From Sphingopyxis panaciterrae (GTDB lineage Bacteria; Pseudomonadota; Alphaproteobacteria; Sphingomonadales; Sphingomonadaceae): a DNA stretch of 64,000 nt. Location of the stretch: positions 496,001 to 560,000 of the forward strand of contig NZ_JAASQN010000001.1 in the NCBI RefSeq assembly GCF_011762125.1, read 5' to 3'. Position 1 is the stretch's first letter, and every line of letters starts with the position of its first letter. Of the stretch, positions 42,466-51,447 are shown piece after piece. The notes under the pieces were generated by a model. The model made no database searches. It was not told where the DNA came from and saw only the letters and a program-made list of their open reading frames with translations. The position numbers were made by a program, and so were the translations under genes.

Positions 42466-44001
42466 ATGACCAACACGCTCGCCGCCGAAACCCGTCATAT
42501 TCTCGCCAATATCGGGGTCGATCCAGCCGGGCTTGCGGGCGGCAGCCTGACCGTCCGTTCTCCGATCACGGGCGAGGTCATCGCCGCCGTGCGCGAGACG
42601 ACAGCGGCCGAGGCGGAAGTCGCCATCGCCGCCGCCGCCCAGGCCTTTCTGGCGTGGCGTAACGTGCCCGCACCGCGGCGCGGCGAGTTCGTCCGCCTGC
42701 TCGGCGAGGAATTACGGCGATCGAAGCAGGATCTTGGCCGGCTGGTGTCGCTCGAAGTCGGCAAATCATTGTCCGAAGGACTTGGCGAAGTACAGGAGAT
42801 GATCGACATCTGCGACTTCGCCGTCGGCCTCTCGCGCCAGCTTTACGGTTTTTGCATTCCGTCCGAACGCGTCGAACACCGTTTGACCGAGCAATGGCAC
42901 CCGCTCGGACCGGTCGGGATCATCTCGGCGTTCAATTTCCCGGTCGCGGTCTGGAGCTGGAACGCCGCGCTCGCGCTCGTCTGCGGCGATAGTGTGGTGT
43001 GGAAGCCTTCCGAAAAGGCGCCGCTGACCGCCATTGCAGTCCAGGCTATCGTGGCGCGCGCGCTCGGCAATTTTGGCCCGGATGCACCAGCGGGGCTGGC
43101 CGGCCTGATTGTCGGCGGCCGCGAACTCGGCGAATTGCTCGTCGACGATGCACGCTTACCCCTGGTTTCGGCGACGGGTTCGACGCGCATGGGCCGTACC
43201 GTCGGCGAACGCGTCGCGCGGCGGTTCGGCAAATCGATCCTCGAGCTTGGCGGCAATAACGCATCGATCGTGACGCCGTCGGCGGATCTCGATCTGACGC
43301 TGCGTGCCGTCGCATTCGGTGCGATGGGCACCGCCGGCCAGCGCTGCACGACCTTGCGCCGCCTGATCGTTCATGAAGAGATTTATGACAATCTGGTCCC
43401 GAAGCTGGCGCATGTCTACCGCAACATCGTCATCGGCGACCCGCTCGCGCCCGGGACGCTCGTCGGACCCCTGATCGACGGCGAGGCGTTCGCGGCGATG
43501 GAGCGCGCGCTCGACGCGGCGCGCGCGGCCGGCGGCAGGGTCCATGGCGGGGGCCGCGTTGATGTCAACGGAAACGCCTCCTTCTACGCGCGGCCCGCCC
43601 TTATCGAAATGCCCGAACAGGCAGCATGCGTCCGCGAGGAAGTGTTCGCGCCGATCCTCTACGTCCTCAAATATCGCACGTTCGACGAAGCGGTCGCGCT
43701 GCAGAACGATGTGCCGCAAGGCCTGTCTTCGTCGATCTTCGCCACCGACATGCGCGAGGTGGAACATTTCCTGTCTGCCGGCGGATCGGATTGCGGCATC
43801 GCCAACGTCAACATGGGCACATCGGGCGCCGAGATCGGCGGCGCTTTCGGCGGCGAGAAGGAAACCGGCGGCGGGCGCGAAAGCGGCTCGGACAGCTGGA
43901 AAGCCTATATGCGGCGCCAGACCAACGCCATCAACTATGGCCGGACCCTGCCGCTCGCACAGGGCGTTACGTTCGACGTCGATGCCGGAGAGACGGCGTG
44001 A
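42466..44001 (+). CDS. amaB: L-aminoadipate-semialdehyde/piperideine-6-carboxylate dehydrogenase (ALDH7)
   Basis: 511 residues. The ALDH7 (antiquitin) hallmark GTSGAEIGGAFGGEKETGGG followed by RESGSDSWKAYMRRQT sits near the C-terminus and defines specificity for alpha-aminoadipate semialdehyde. The catalytic Cys is in GTAGQRCTTLRR and the general base in ILELGGNNA. It oxidises the semialdehyde to aminoadipate with NAD+. Start ATG 42466 after GAGGATGAAGCA, 22 bp after the oxidase gene. Its last 35 bp overlap the convergent AraC gene. Confidence 0.9.
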   Translation: MTNTLAAETRHILANIGVDPAGLAGGSLTVRSPITGEVIAAVRETTAAEAEVAIAAAAQAFLAWRNVPAPRRGEFVRLLGEELRRSKQDLGRLVSLEVGKSLSEGLGEVQEMIDICDFAVGLSRQLYGFCIPSERVEHRLTEQWHPLGPVGIISAFNFPVAVWSWNAALALVCGDSVVWKPSEKAPLTAIAVQAIVARALGNFGPDAPAGLAGLIVGGRELGELLVDDARLPLVSATGSTRMGRTVGERVARRFGKSILELGGNNASIVTPSADLDLTLRAVAFGAMGTAGQRCTTLRRLIVHEEIYDNLVPKLAHVYRNIVIGDPLAPGTLVGPLIDGEAFAAMERALDAARAAGGRVHGGGRVDVNGNASFYARPALIEMPEQAACVREEVFAPILYVLKYRTFDEAVALQNDVPQGLSSSIFATDMREVEHFLSAGGSDCGIANVNMGTSGAEIGGAFGGEKETGGGRESGSDSWKAYMRRQTNAINYGRTLPLAQGVTFDVDAGETA

Positions 44002-45082
44002 GTTCGCCGCGTCGGCGGAGCTTGGACGGCGTCGTGCCGAAATGGCGATGCACCGCGACCGCGAAGCTCGACGAACGGTTATAACCGACGGCATAGGCAA
44101 TCTGGGTAATGGGATCGTCACCCTCGCTCAGCAGTGCGAGCGCCCGCTGCATGCGCAGATCCTGAACATAGTCGAAAACCGACTGGCCCAGGATTTGACG
44201 GAAGCCGGTGCAAAGCGCGCTGCGGCTTAGCCCCACTTCGGCCGCAAGTTCTTCGAGCGACGGCGGCGTGACATAATTCGCTTCCAGAAACCGCTGCGCT
44301 TTCACCACCCCGCGGGCGGTCAGCTTGGTGGTTTCGGGCGACTGAAAACACTCGCTCTGGTCGAACGCCTCGAGCGCCTGGCAGACGATCTCGAGCGCTT
44401 TCGATTGCAGGAAGATGCGGCGGCGGCGGCCGTCGAGAGGGCAGGTCTGGACATCCTCAAGACAGCGCAGCATGGCGGCGCTGAGCGGCAAGGCGCGTCC
44501 TGACGTCCGTTGCAGGTCGCCGTCGAGGAAAGCTTGCAGCAGGGCCGGCAGTTCGTGCGCGCTCCCGGCATACAGCGTCTTGAGCACTTCGCGATGCACG
44601 ACGATGTAGATATAGCGCGCGACGCCCGCGAGCGTGACCTCGGCAGGAGGTTGGTGCGCCGGCTCGATGACGAGGACGGTGCTTGGCGCCTCGAAGCTGA
44701 GCGGCTCCCCGGCAAAGGGCACATATTCGCCGTCGCCATTGCTGGCGAGGTAGATCAGCAGGCTGTCGGGCGCGTTGAAATAGGACGACTGCGGCGTCGC
44801 ATATTCGGTCTCCGCAAAGGTGACGAAAAACCCGTCGGTCAGGCCGCAGAATTCATAGCGGCCGCTCCCGAAGGCCTCTTTCATTTGCCAGCGGTAGTGA
44901 CTGTCGCTCAGCGGTTCGAACGTCTCGATCAAATGACCGGGATATTCGATCCGGTCGATGGCGTAATCCGCGACGGCATATCGCACAGAGTTCTGCACGG
45001 CGTCTTTCGCCGGAGGCGGAAAACGCCGCATCGGAGCCACATGGGAACCCGTCCGGACGTCGCTGTCGGTAGTGCCGGTCAT
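43967..45082 (-). CDS. AraC family regulator
   Basis: About 371 residues with an N-terminal AraC-binding-like sensor (YFNAPDSLLIYLASNGDGEY, VLVIEPAHQPPAEVTLAGVA) and a C-terminal double helix-turn-helix (PPSLEELAAEVGLSRSALCTG, ITQIAYAVGYNRSSSFAVAV, HRHFGTTPSKLRRR). The start is uncertain: ATG 45082 or ATG 45031. It diverges from a TonB-dependent receptor gene, which it may regulate, and its 3' end overlaps amaB by 35 bp. Confidence 0.85.
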   Translation of the reverse strand: MTGTTDSDVRTGSHVAPMRRFPPPAKDAVQNSVRYAVADYAIDRIEYPGHLIETFEPLSDSHYRWQMKEAFGSGRYEFCGLTDGFFVTFAETEYATPQSSYFNAPDSLLIYLASNGDGEYVPFAGEPLSFEAPSTVLVIEPAHQPPAEVTLAGVARYIYIVVHREVLKTLYAGSAHELPALLQAFLDGDLQRTSGRALPLSAAMLRCLEDVQTCPLDGRRRRIFLQSKALEIVCQALEAFDQSECFQSPETTKLTARGVVKAQRFLEANYVTPPSLEELAAEVGLSRSALCTGFRQILGQSVFDYVQDLRMQRALALLSEGDDPITQIAYAVGYNRSSSFAVAVHRHFGTTPSKLRRRGELTPSLRHRRRT

Positions 45083-45340
45083 GGCGGAAGCTTGTGCACC
45101 TTGGCCGCCCGCGTCAAGGCGTACATCCCGTCGCCTCATAGCCGCTGGTCGGTTTTCGCGGCGATCGCGCGCGATCTGGCGGCGCGCGATGCTCTTTTGG
45201 CGGTTCGGAAAAGCCAGGCGGCCGGTCATCGATTAGCTTGCCCTTCAACGCATCGCCGCTGCGCCAGTGAAAGCCGGTCAGGAGCGAATTGTGAATGCTG
45301 GCACGGGAACAGTGCTGATGAACGTTGGGGGATGAAGCCT

Positions 45341-47599
45341 ATGCGGACAGGGACCAAATCGATCGGACTTACCTCGGCGAGCTTGCTGGGCTTATGCGTC
45401 ATGGCGACGGGTGCGGCGGCGCAGACGGCGGCATCCCCGGACACGGATTCCGTCGAGGCGAGCACGGGCGAAATCGTGGTGACCGCGAGCAAGCGCGAGC
45501 AGAAGCTGCGCGATGTGCCGTCGGCGATCACCGTGCTCGGCGGCGACACGCTCGCCAATCTGGGTGTCCAGTCGGTCCGCGATTATGCAACGCTGACGCC
45601 CGGGCTGGCCATTCAGGACAGCGGCAGTCCCGGCTATGGCAAGATCTTCATCCGCGGCCTGACCACCGGCAGCCTCCAGCAATCGGCGACGACGGTCTAT
45701 TATATCGATGACGTCCCGTTCACCGCGAGCTCGGCCAACGGCGGCGGCGCCTTCATCGCGCCCGATCCCGAGCTGACCGATATCGAGCGGATCGAGGTGC
45801 TTAAAGGTCCGCAGGGGACGCTTTACGGCGCTTCCAGCCTTGGCGGTGTCATCCGGCTCGTATCGAAGAGCCCCGATGCCTCCGGGTTTTCGGGCAGCGC
45901 CCGGGCCGAGATGACCGCGATCGACGGCGGCGGGGCCGGTTTTTCGGCCAGCGCCACGCTCAACCTGCCGCTGGTGACCGACCGTCTCGCCCTCCGCGCC
46001 ACGGGCTTCTACCGCGAAGCGCCGGGCTTTGCCGACAATATCGGCACCGGTACCGACAACGTCAATCGCAGCCGGTTCAAGGGCGGGCGCCTGGCGCTCC
46101 GCTGGACGCCCACCGATCGATTGACCTTCGATCTTGTCGGCCAGTTGCAGGACATCGACACGCGCGGCCCCGCGCTCGAAACCAGCGTCGCCGGCACCCT
46201 GACCCCGCTCTACGGCGAACGCAAACATAGCAATTTCTTCGACGCCCCGACGCAGGTGCGCTACCGGCTGGCCTCGGTCACCGGCCGGTACGACACCGAC
46301 CTGGGCCAGATCATCGCCACCGGCGCCTATCTCGAGAGCAAGTTGCAGACCGAGGTCGACCTGACCTCGACCTATGCGCCCTTTTTTCCCGTGTTCGCCT
46401 CGGTCGGTTATGTCTATCCGGCGAACACCGGCGTTGCCGTCGTATCGACGATCCCGGCAGTCAAGAAGACCGCAGAGCTGCGGTTCGTGTCGCGGCGGCT
46501 GGGCGGTATCGAGTTCGTCGCGGGCGGCTTCTACACGCATGAACGCGTCGCATCGCCGACCGATGTCATCGCGCGCGACATGGCGACCAATGCCCGGCTG
46601 CCCGGACCGCTGGGCACGATCATCACGACGCCGATCAACGATACGTATGAAGAGCTGTCCGCCTTCGGCAATCTGACCGTCTATCTGACGGATAATCTCG
46701 ATGTCACCGGCGGGCTGCGTTTCGCGCATAGCACGGAGGACTTCAATGCCTCCTATGGCGGCGTATATTATACGGCGTTCCTGGGCGGTCCGGTCGCGCT
46801 TCCGCCCGTCCACTCGAGCCACGACCAGCTCACCTATCTCGCGACGCTGCGCTGGCGGGCGACCCCGACCCTCAGCTTCTTCGCCCGCGCGGCGAGCGGC
46901 TATCGCCCGGGCGGCCCGCAGGTCGCCGCGATCGTGCCCCCCGGCGCCCAGACCCGGATCAATCCCGACACGGTCTGGAACTATGAAGTCGGACTGAAGG
47001 GCGATTTTCTCGACCGGAAACTCAGCCTCGAAGCCTCGGTCTACCGCATCGACTGGAACGACATCCAGCTCTACACCATTTTCAACAGTTCGCAGCTTCT
47101 GGCCAATGCCGGCAAGGCCAAGGTCGACGGCTTCGAGATACAGCTGGCCGCGCGGCCGACGGAGCTGCTGACCGCCACCGCCAATCTCGGCTATACCAAT
47201 TCGCGGCTGGCCGAAGTCGATCCCGGGGTGACCGCCTATATCGGCGCGGTCGCGGGCGACCCCATTCCCCAGACGTCGCCCTGGACGGCGTCCGCCACCC
47301 TCGACCAGCTGATCCCGCTTGGCGGCGATCTCCAGGGCCAGCTCGGCGCGACATTCCGCTACCAGTCGCGCCGCTTCACCTCCTTCCCGGGCAGTATCTC
47401 CGATCCCAACATGCGCCTGCCGGGGCGCACCACCTTCGATCTGCGCGCGGGGCTCAGCTACCGCAACTATCAGCTGCAGCTGCGCGCCGAGAATATCACC
47501 GATCGCAAGGGAATCGCGAACTACCTGCCCGGCGCGCCCGCATCCTCCTATCTGATGCGGCCGCGCAGCTTCACGGTTTCGGTGAGTAGCAAATTTTAG
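45341..47599 (+). CDS. TonB-dependent receptor (siderophore/vitamin-like plug)
   Basis: 752 residues. The signal peptide (SIGLTSASLLGLCVMATGAA) is followed by GEIVVTASKREQKLRDVPSA, the plug motif IERIEVLKGPQGTLYGASSL and GGVIRLVSKSPD, and the barrel ends with SFTVSVSSKF. This 'KREQ-LRDVP' class is very common in sphingomonads. Start at ATG 45341, with GGGG 10 nt upstream, or ATG 45332. It leads a co-oriented set (esterase, amidohydrolase, flavoprotein dehydrogenase), suggesting import of the substrate they degrade. Confidence 0.9.
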   Translation: MRTGTKSIGLTSASLLGLCVMATGAAAQTAASPDTDSVEASTGEIVVTASKREQKLRDVPSAITVLGGDTLANLGVQSVRDYATLTPGLAIQDSGSPGYGKIFIRGLTTGSLQQSATTVYYIDDVPFTASSANGGGAFIAPDPELTDIERIEVLKGPQGTLYGASSLGGVIRLVSKSPDASGFSGSARAEMTAIDGGGAGFSASATLNLPLVTDRLALRATGFYREAPGFADNIGTGTDNVNRSRFKGGRLALRWTPTDRLTFDLVGQLQDIDTRGPALETSVAGTLTPLYGERKHSNFFDAPTQVRYRLASVTGRYDTDLGQIIATGAYLESKLQTEVDLTSTYAPFFPVFASVGYVYPANTGVAVVSTIPAVKKTAELRFVSRRLGGIEFVAGGFYTHERVASPTDVIARDMATNARLPGPLGTIITTPINDTYEELSAFGNLTVYLTDNLDVTGGLRFAHSTEDFNASYGGVYYTAFLGGPVALPPVHSSHDQLTYLATLRWRATPTLSFFARAASGYRPGGPQVAAIVPPGAQTRINPDTVWNYEVGLKGDFLDRKLSLEASVYRIDWNDIQLYTIFNSSQLLANAGKAKVDGFEIQLAARPTELLTATANLGYTNSRLAEVDPGVTAYIGAVAGDPIPQTSPWTASATLDQLIPLGGDLQGQLGATFRYQSRRFTSFPGSISDPNMRLPGRTTFDLRAGLSYRNYQLQLRAENITDRKGIANYLPGAPASSYLMRPRSFTVSVSSKF

Positions 47600-47688
47600 A
47601 CGCCCTTGGCCGCCCATGCTCACCCGGGCCGCCGGGCGGTCCCGGGTCAGCGCCGTTTTCGCCGCACAAACATATAAAAGGATTTCGG

Positions 47689-48732
47689 ATGACCACGCCT
47701 ATAGACCGTCCAACGGCCCCGCCGATCGGTAGCGACCTCGTCACGGAAGCTGCCGTGGCCGCCATCGCGCCTGCGAGCGCTGCCGCCAGGGAAGCGGACG
47801 GCCGCATCGGATCGGCGACGAACCAGCCCTTCGATTTGACCGAGGCGACGCCGTCGTTCGGCGCCCTTTTCCCCGCCACCCGATATTTCGAGATCGATTC
47901 GAAAATCGCCGGCGCGCGTTTTTCGGCCTGGGTCACGCCGCCGGCGCAATATGACGCCGACCCGGCACAGGCCTATCCGGTCGTCTATCAGGTCGACGGC
48001 AATCTGTTCTTTCCGACAACGGCGCCCCTGCACCAGCCGGGGCAGAGCGACAATATGTCGCCGCAAATTCCCTTCATCCTCGTATCCGTCGGCTATGGCG
48101 TGCAGGAAAGCCATGCATGGCCCTGGCTGCGCGTTCGCGACCTGCTCCCGCCGGGAGAGCCGGTTCCCGAGCTCATGACACAAGCGGTCGAATTGACGGT
48201 GCAGGCCGGGCTTCTGGAGCAGGGGGAGGGCGATCGCTATCTTGAGATGTTCGCCAACCCGGCGGCGGACAAGTTTCTCGGCTTTCTGGAGCAGGAGTTG
48301 CACCCGCAACTGGCGAAAGCCTTTCGCATCGACGCCGACAATGTCGGTCTCTGGGGGGTGTCCTACGGCGGCTTGTTCGCAGCCTATGTCGCGATCAAGC
48401 GATCGGAGCTGTTCAAGCGTATCGGCGCCAGCAGCCCGGGTATCGTCGGCGAAGAAAGCCGGATTTTCGATCTTTACCGGGAAGCGGTCGCCTCGGGGCG
48501 CGATTATTCGGGCCGCCGGCTGCATATCACGCTCGGCGCGCGCGAACTGGCCGAACCAGGCATCTATCAGTGGCTCCTGGCCCGCGGCACCGCCCAGCTG
48601 CTCGGCGAGACCTCGCAGCATCCGTTGTCCGGGCTTGAGGTCTCGACCGAAATCATCCCGCTGGAAAGCCATTTGAGCGGCGGCGTGCCGGCTTGGTTCA
48701 GCTTCCTGCGCGCCTGCTACCGGCGCGGGTAG
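47689..48732 (+). CDS. Alpha/beta hydrolase, esterase family (IroE/EstD-like)
   Basis: 347 residues without a signal peptide. The putative-esterase fold is shown by FSAWVTPPAQYDADPAQAYP, VVYQVDGNLFF, ILVSVGYG, the nucleophile elbow LWGVSYGGLFAAY and a late His in PLESHLSGGVPAW. Members cleave esters such as siderophore trilactones or acyl esters. It has AAAGGA before the ATG, sits 90 bp after the receptor gene, and a GC-rich hairpin (47622-47650) lies in between. Confidence 0.82.
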   Translation: MTTPIDRPTAPPIGSDLVTEAAVAAIAPASAAAREADGRIGSATNQPFDLTEATPSFGALFPATRYFEIDSKIAGARFSAWVTPPAQYDADPAQAYPVVYQVDGNLFFPTTAPLHQPGQSDNMSPQIPFILVSVGYGVQESHAWPWLRVRDLLPPGEPVPELMTQAVELTVQAGLLEQGEGDRYLEMFANPAADKFLGFLEQELHPQLAKAFRIDADNVGLWGVSYGGLFAAYVAIKRSELFKRIGASSPGIVGEESRIFDLYREAVASGRDYSGRRLHITLGARELAEPGIYQWLLARGTAQLLGETSQHPLSGLEVSTEIIPLESHLSGGVPAWFSFLRACYRRG

Positions 48733-48764
48733 CAGGGCAGCGAAACAATATCGGTGAGGAAAAT

Positions 48765-50003
48765 ATGACCAACGTCATCCTTGAAAATGCGCGAATATTC
48801 GATGGTCATTTGGCGGACTGCGCCGAGGGCATGTCGGTGCTGGTCGAGGACGGCGTCATCCGCGAAGTGTCCGACCGCCCGATCGAGGCGGCCGGGGCGC
48901 AGCGGATCGACGTCGCCGGCAAGACCTTGATGCCCGGGCTGATCGATCTTCACATCCATGCCTATTTTTCGGATCTGAACGCAAAGCTCGTCGACAGCCG
49001 CGATGCCCCCTACCGGACCGCGCATGCCATCCACAAGCTCGGGCATGCGCTCGACTGCGGCTTTACCACCGTCCGCGACATCGGCGGCGGCGATTATCCG
49101 CTGGCCGCCGCCATCGAGGACGGGCTGATCCGGGCGCCGCGCTTCTTCTACGCGGGCAAGGTCCTGTCGATGACCGGCGGGCACGTCGATTACCGGACGC
49201 CGAACGAGCAACACCATACCCATGGCTATTGCTCATGCGGCTCGATGAACTGGGGCGGCGTCGTGGTCGACGGCGTCGACGCGTGCATCAAGGCGGCGCG
49301 CGAGGAGCTGCGCCGCGGCGCGCATTGCATCAAGATCGTCGCCTCGGGCGGCGTGATGTCGCCGAGCGATCCGATGTGGATGAACCAGTTCCGCGAGGAC
49401 GAGACCCGGGCGATCGTCAACGAATGCATCGAGCGGCGGACTTATGTCTCGGCGCATTGCCATCCGGTCGGTGCGATCCGCCGCTCGATCGAGTTCGGCG
49501 TCCGCTGCATCGAGCACGCAACGCTCATCGATGCGGAGACGGCGCGGTTCGTGGCCGAACGCGGCGCCTTCGTCGTGCCGACGATGTCGGTGATCTTCGT
49601 CAGCATGGAGGTCGGCGGCGCGCTCGGCATGACGCCGGACAGCATGGCCAAGCTCAAGGTCGCGGCCGATGCGGCAATCGAAGGGCTTCAGCATATGCGC
49701 GACGCCGGGGTGAAGATGGGCTTCGGCACCGATCTGCTCGGCTCGACCTACGACCAGCAGTGCCGCGAGTTCGAGTTTCGCCGCGCGGTGTTCACCCCGC
49801 TCGAAATGCTGCGCCAGGCGACCTCGGTCGGCGCCGAGATCCTGATGCAGGACGGCAAGCTCGGTTGCGTGCGGCCCGGCGCCCATGCCGACCTCATCGT
49901 CGTCGACGGCGATCCGCTGAAGGATATCGGATTGCTTGCCGCGGACGGTCGCAAGCTCGATCTGATCATGCGTGCCGGCGAGATCGTGAAAAACCGTCTC
50001 TAG
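48765..50003 (+). CDS. Metal-dependent amidohydrolase (imidazolonepropionase/Xaa-Pro dipeptidase-like)
   Basis: 412 residues of the amidohydrolase superfamily. Metal ligands appear in order: His-x-His in LIDLHIHAYF, Lys in CIKIVASGGVMSP (likely carbamylated), His in YVSAHCHPVGA, His in RCIEHATLID and Asp in MGFGTDLLGS. The LMPGLIDLHIH and GVRPGAHADLIVVDGDPL ends are typical. Characterised relatives cleave dipeptides with a C-terminal Pro or Lys/Arg, so a peptide or N-acyl amino acid is a likely substrate. Start at ATG 48765 after GAGGAAA. Confidence 0.88.
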   Translation: MTNVILENARIFDGHLADCAEGMSVLVEDGVIREVSDRPIEAAGAQRIDVAGKTLMPGLIDLHIHAYFSDLNAKLVDSRDAPYRTAHAIHKLGHALDCGFTTVRDIGGGDYPLAAAIEDGLIRAPRFFYAGKVLSMTGGHVDYRTPNEQHHTHGYCSCGSMNWGGVVVDGVDACIKAAREELRRGAHCIKIVASGGVMSPSDPMWMNQFREDETRAIVNECIERRTYVSAHCHPVGAIRRSIEFGVRCIEHATLIDAETARFVAERGAFVVPTMSVIFVSMEVGGALGMTPDSMAKLKVAADAAIEGLQHMRDAGVKMGFGTDLLGSTYDQQCREFEFRRAVFTPLEMLRQATSVGAEILMQDGKLGCVRPGAHADLIVVDGDPLKDIGLLAADGRKLDLIMRAGEIVKNRL

Positions 50004-50016
50004 GGAAAATGGGAAG

Positions 50017-51420
50017 ATGAGTGCTTTGGACGTAATTTCGGCGCGCGATCTGCCCGCGCAGGCGAGGGTGGCACTCGACGAGCATTTCGGCGATCGCGTC
50101 AGCTATTCGGAGGCGATCCGGTCGCAGCACGGCCAGAGCGAGGCGCATCATGCTGCGGCGCTGCCGGATGCGGTCGTCTTCGCCGAGAACAGCGAGGACG
50201 TGGTTTTCGTCGTCCGGCTCTGTTCGGCCCATGATGTCAAGCTGACGGCATATGGCGCCGGAACCTCGATGGAGGGCAATGCGATACCGCTATATGGCGG
50301 CATATCGCTCGACATGAGCCGGATGAACCGCATCCTCGCCGTCAATGCGGAGGATTTCGACGTCGTCGCCGAACCCGGCGTGACGCGGAATGCGCTCAAC
50401 AACCATCTACGTGATCAGGGTCTGTTCTTTCCCGTCGACCCGGGGGCCGACGCGACGATCGGCGGTATGGCGTCGACCCGCGCTTCGGGGACCAACGCGG
50501 TCCGATACGGCACGATGCGCGAAGCCGTGCTCGGGCTGCGCGTCGTCACCGCCGACGGCCGGGAAATTCGCACCGCCCGCCGCGCCCGCAAATCCGCTGC
50601 CGGTTACGACCTCACGCACCTGTTCGTGGGCGCCGAAGGCACGCTCGGCATCATCACCGAGGTGACCTTGCGCCTCCACCCGATCCCCGAGGTGATCTCA
50701 TCGGCAATCTGCAGCTTCGAAACCCTCGAAGGCGCGGCGGCGACCGTGATCCAGGCGATCCAGTGCGGGATACCGCTGGCCCGCGCCGAAATACTCGACG
50801 ATGTCGCAATGGGGGCGGTCAACCGCTGGGCGAAGCTCGACTATCCCGAAAAGACGACCTTGTTCTTCGAGTTTCACGGATCGCAAACGGCCGTTGCGGA
50901 ACAGGTCGCGACGGTAAAGGAACTCGCCGGCGGAAACGGTGGCGGCGGTTTCCAATGGTCCAACCTTCCCGAGGAACGGGCAAGGCTGTGGAAGGCGCGG
51001 CACGAAGCCTATTATGCGGCGGTCAACCTGCGTCCTGGCGCGGTCGGCTGGTCGACCGACGTGTGCGTGCCGATCAGCCGGCTCCCGGAATGCATCGCGG
51101 ACACGAAGCGCGATCTGGAAGCGGCGTCCATTCCCGCCGCCATCCTCGGCCATGTCGGCGATGGAAATTTCCATGTCATCTTTTCGCTCGATCCCGCCGC
51201 GCCGCATGAAATGGCAGAGGCAGGCGACATAAACGCCCGCCTGATCGCCCGGGCATTGGCCATGGACGGAACCTGCACCGGCGAACATGGCGTCGGACTG
51301 GGCAAGCAGGATGCACTGGTGGATGAACTCGGCGACAGCGTCGATGTCATGCGCCAGATAAAGCGCACCCTCGACCCGCGCGGAATATTCAATCCCGGAA
51401 AAATCTTCGTCGCGGGCTGA
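50017..51420 (+). CDS. FAD-linked D-2-hydroxyacid dehydrogenase (GlcD/LDHD-like)
   Basis: 467 residues of the PCMH-type FAD oxidase family. FAD-binding motifs are VKLTAYGAGTSMEGNAIPLY, GADATIGGMASTRASGTNAV, RYGTMREAVLGL and GAEGTLGIITEVTLRLHPIP; the C-terminal substrate domain shows AAILGHVGDGNFH and CTGEHGVGLGK. It oxidises D-lactate, glycolate or similar D-2-hydroxyacids. Lying 13 bp after the amidohydrolase, it probably handles a product of that hydrolase. Confidence 0.88.
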   Translation: MSALDVISARDLPAQARVALDEHFGDRVSYSEAIRSQHGQSEAHHAAALPDAVVFAENSEDVVFVVRLCSAHDVKLTAYGAGTSMEGNAIPLYGGISLDMSRMNRILAVNAEDFDVVAEPGVTRNALNNHLRDQGLFFPVDPGADATIGGMASTRASGTNAVRYGTMREAVLGLRVVTADGREIRTARRARKSAAGYDLTHLFVGAEGTLGIITEVTLRLHPIPEVISSAICSFETLEGAAATVIQAIQCGIPLARAEILDDVAMGAVNRWAKLDYPEKTTLFFEFHGSQTAVAEQVATVKELAGGNGGGGFQWSNLPEERARLWKARHEAYYAAVNLRPGAVGWSTDVCVPISRLPECIADTKRDLEAASIPAAILGHVGDGNFHVIFSLDPAAPHEMAEAGDINARLIARALAMDGTCTGEHGVGLGKQDALVDELGDSVDVMRQIKRTLDPRGIFNPGKIFVAG

Positions 51421-51447
51421 TGGTGGGGGAAGCTTCATACCGCACGG

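Noticed and set aside
44510-45340. N-terminal extension of the TonB-dependent receptor frame by 277 codons
   Set aside because: Antisense to the AraC gene, no domain, and it would bury the receptor's signal peptide; Shine-Dalgarno and signal peptide support 45341.
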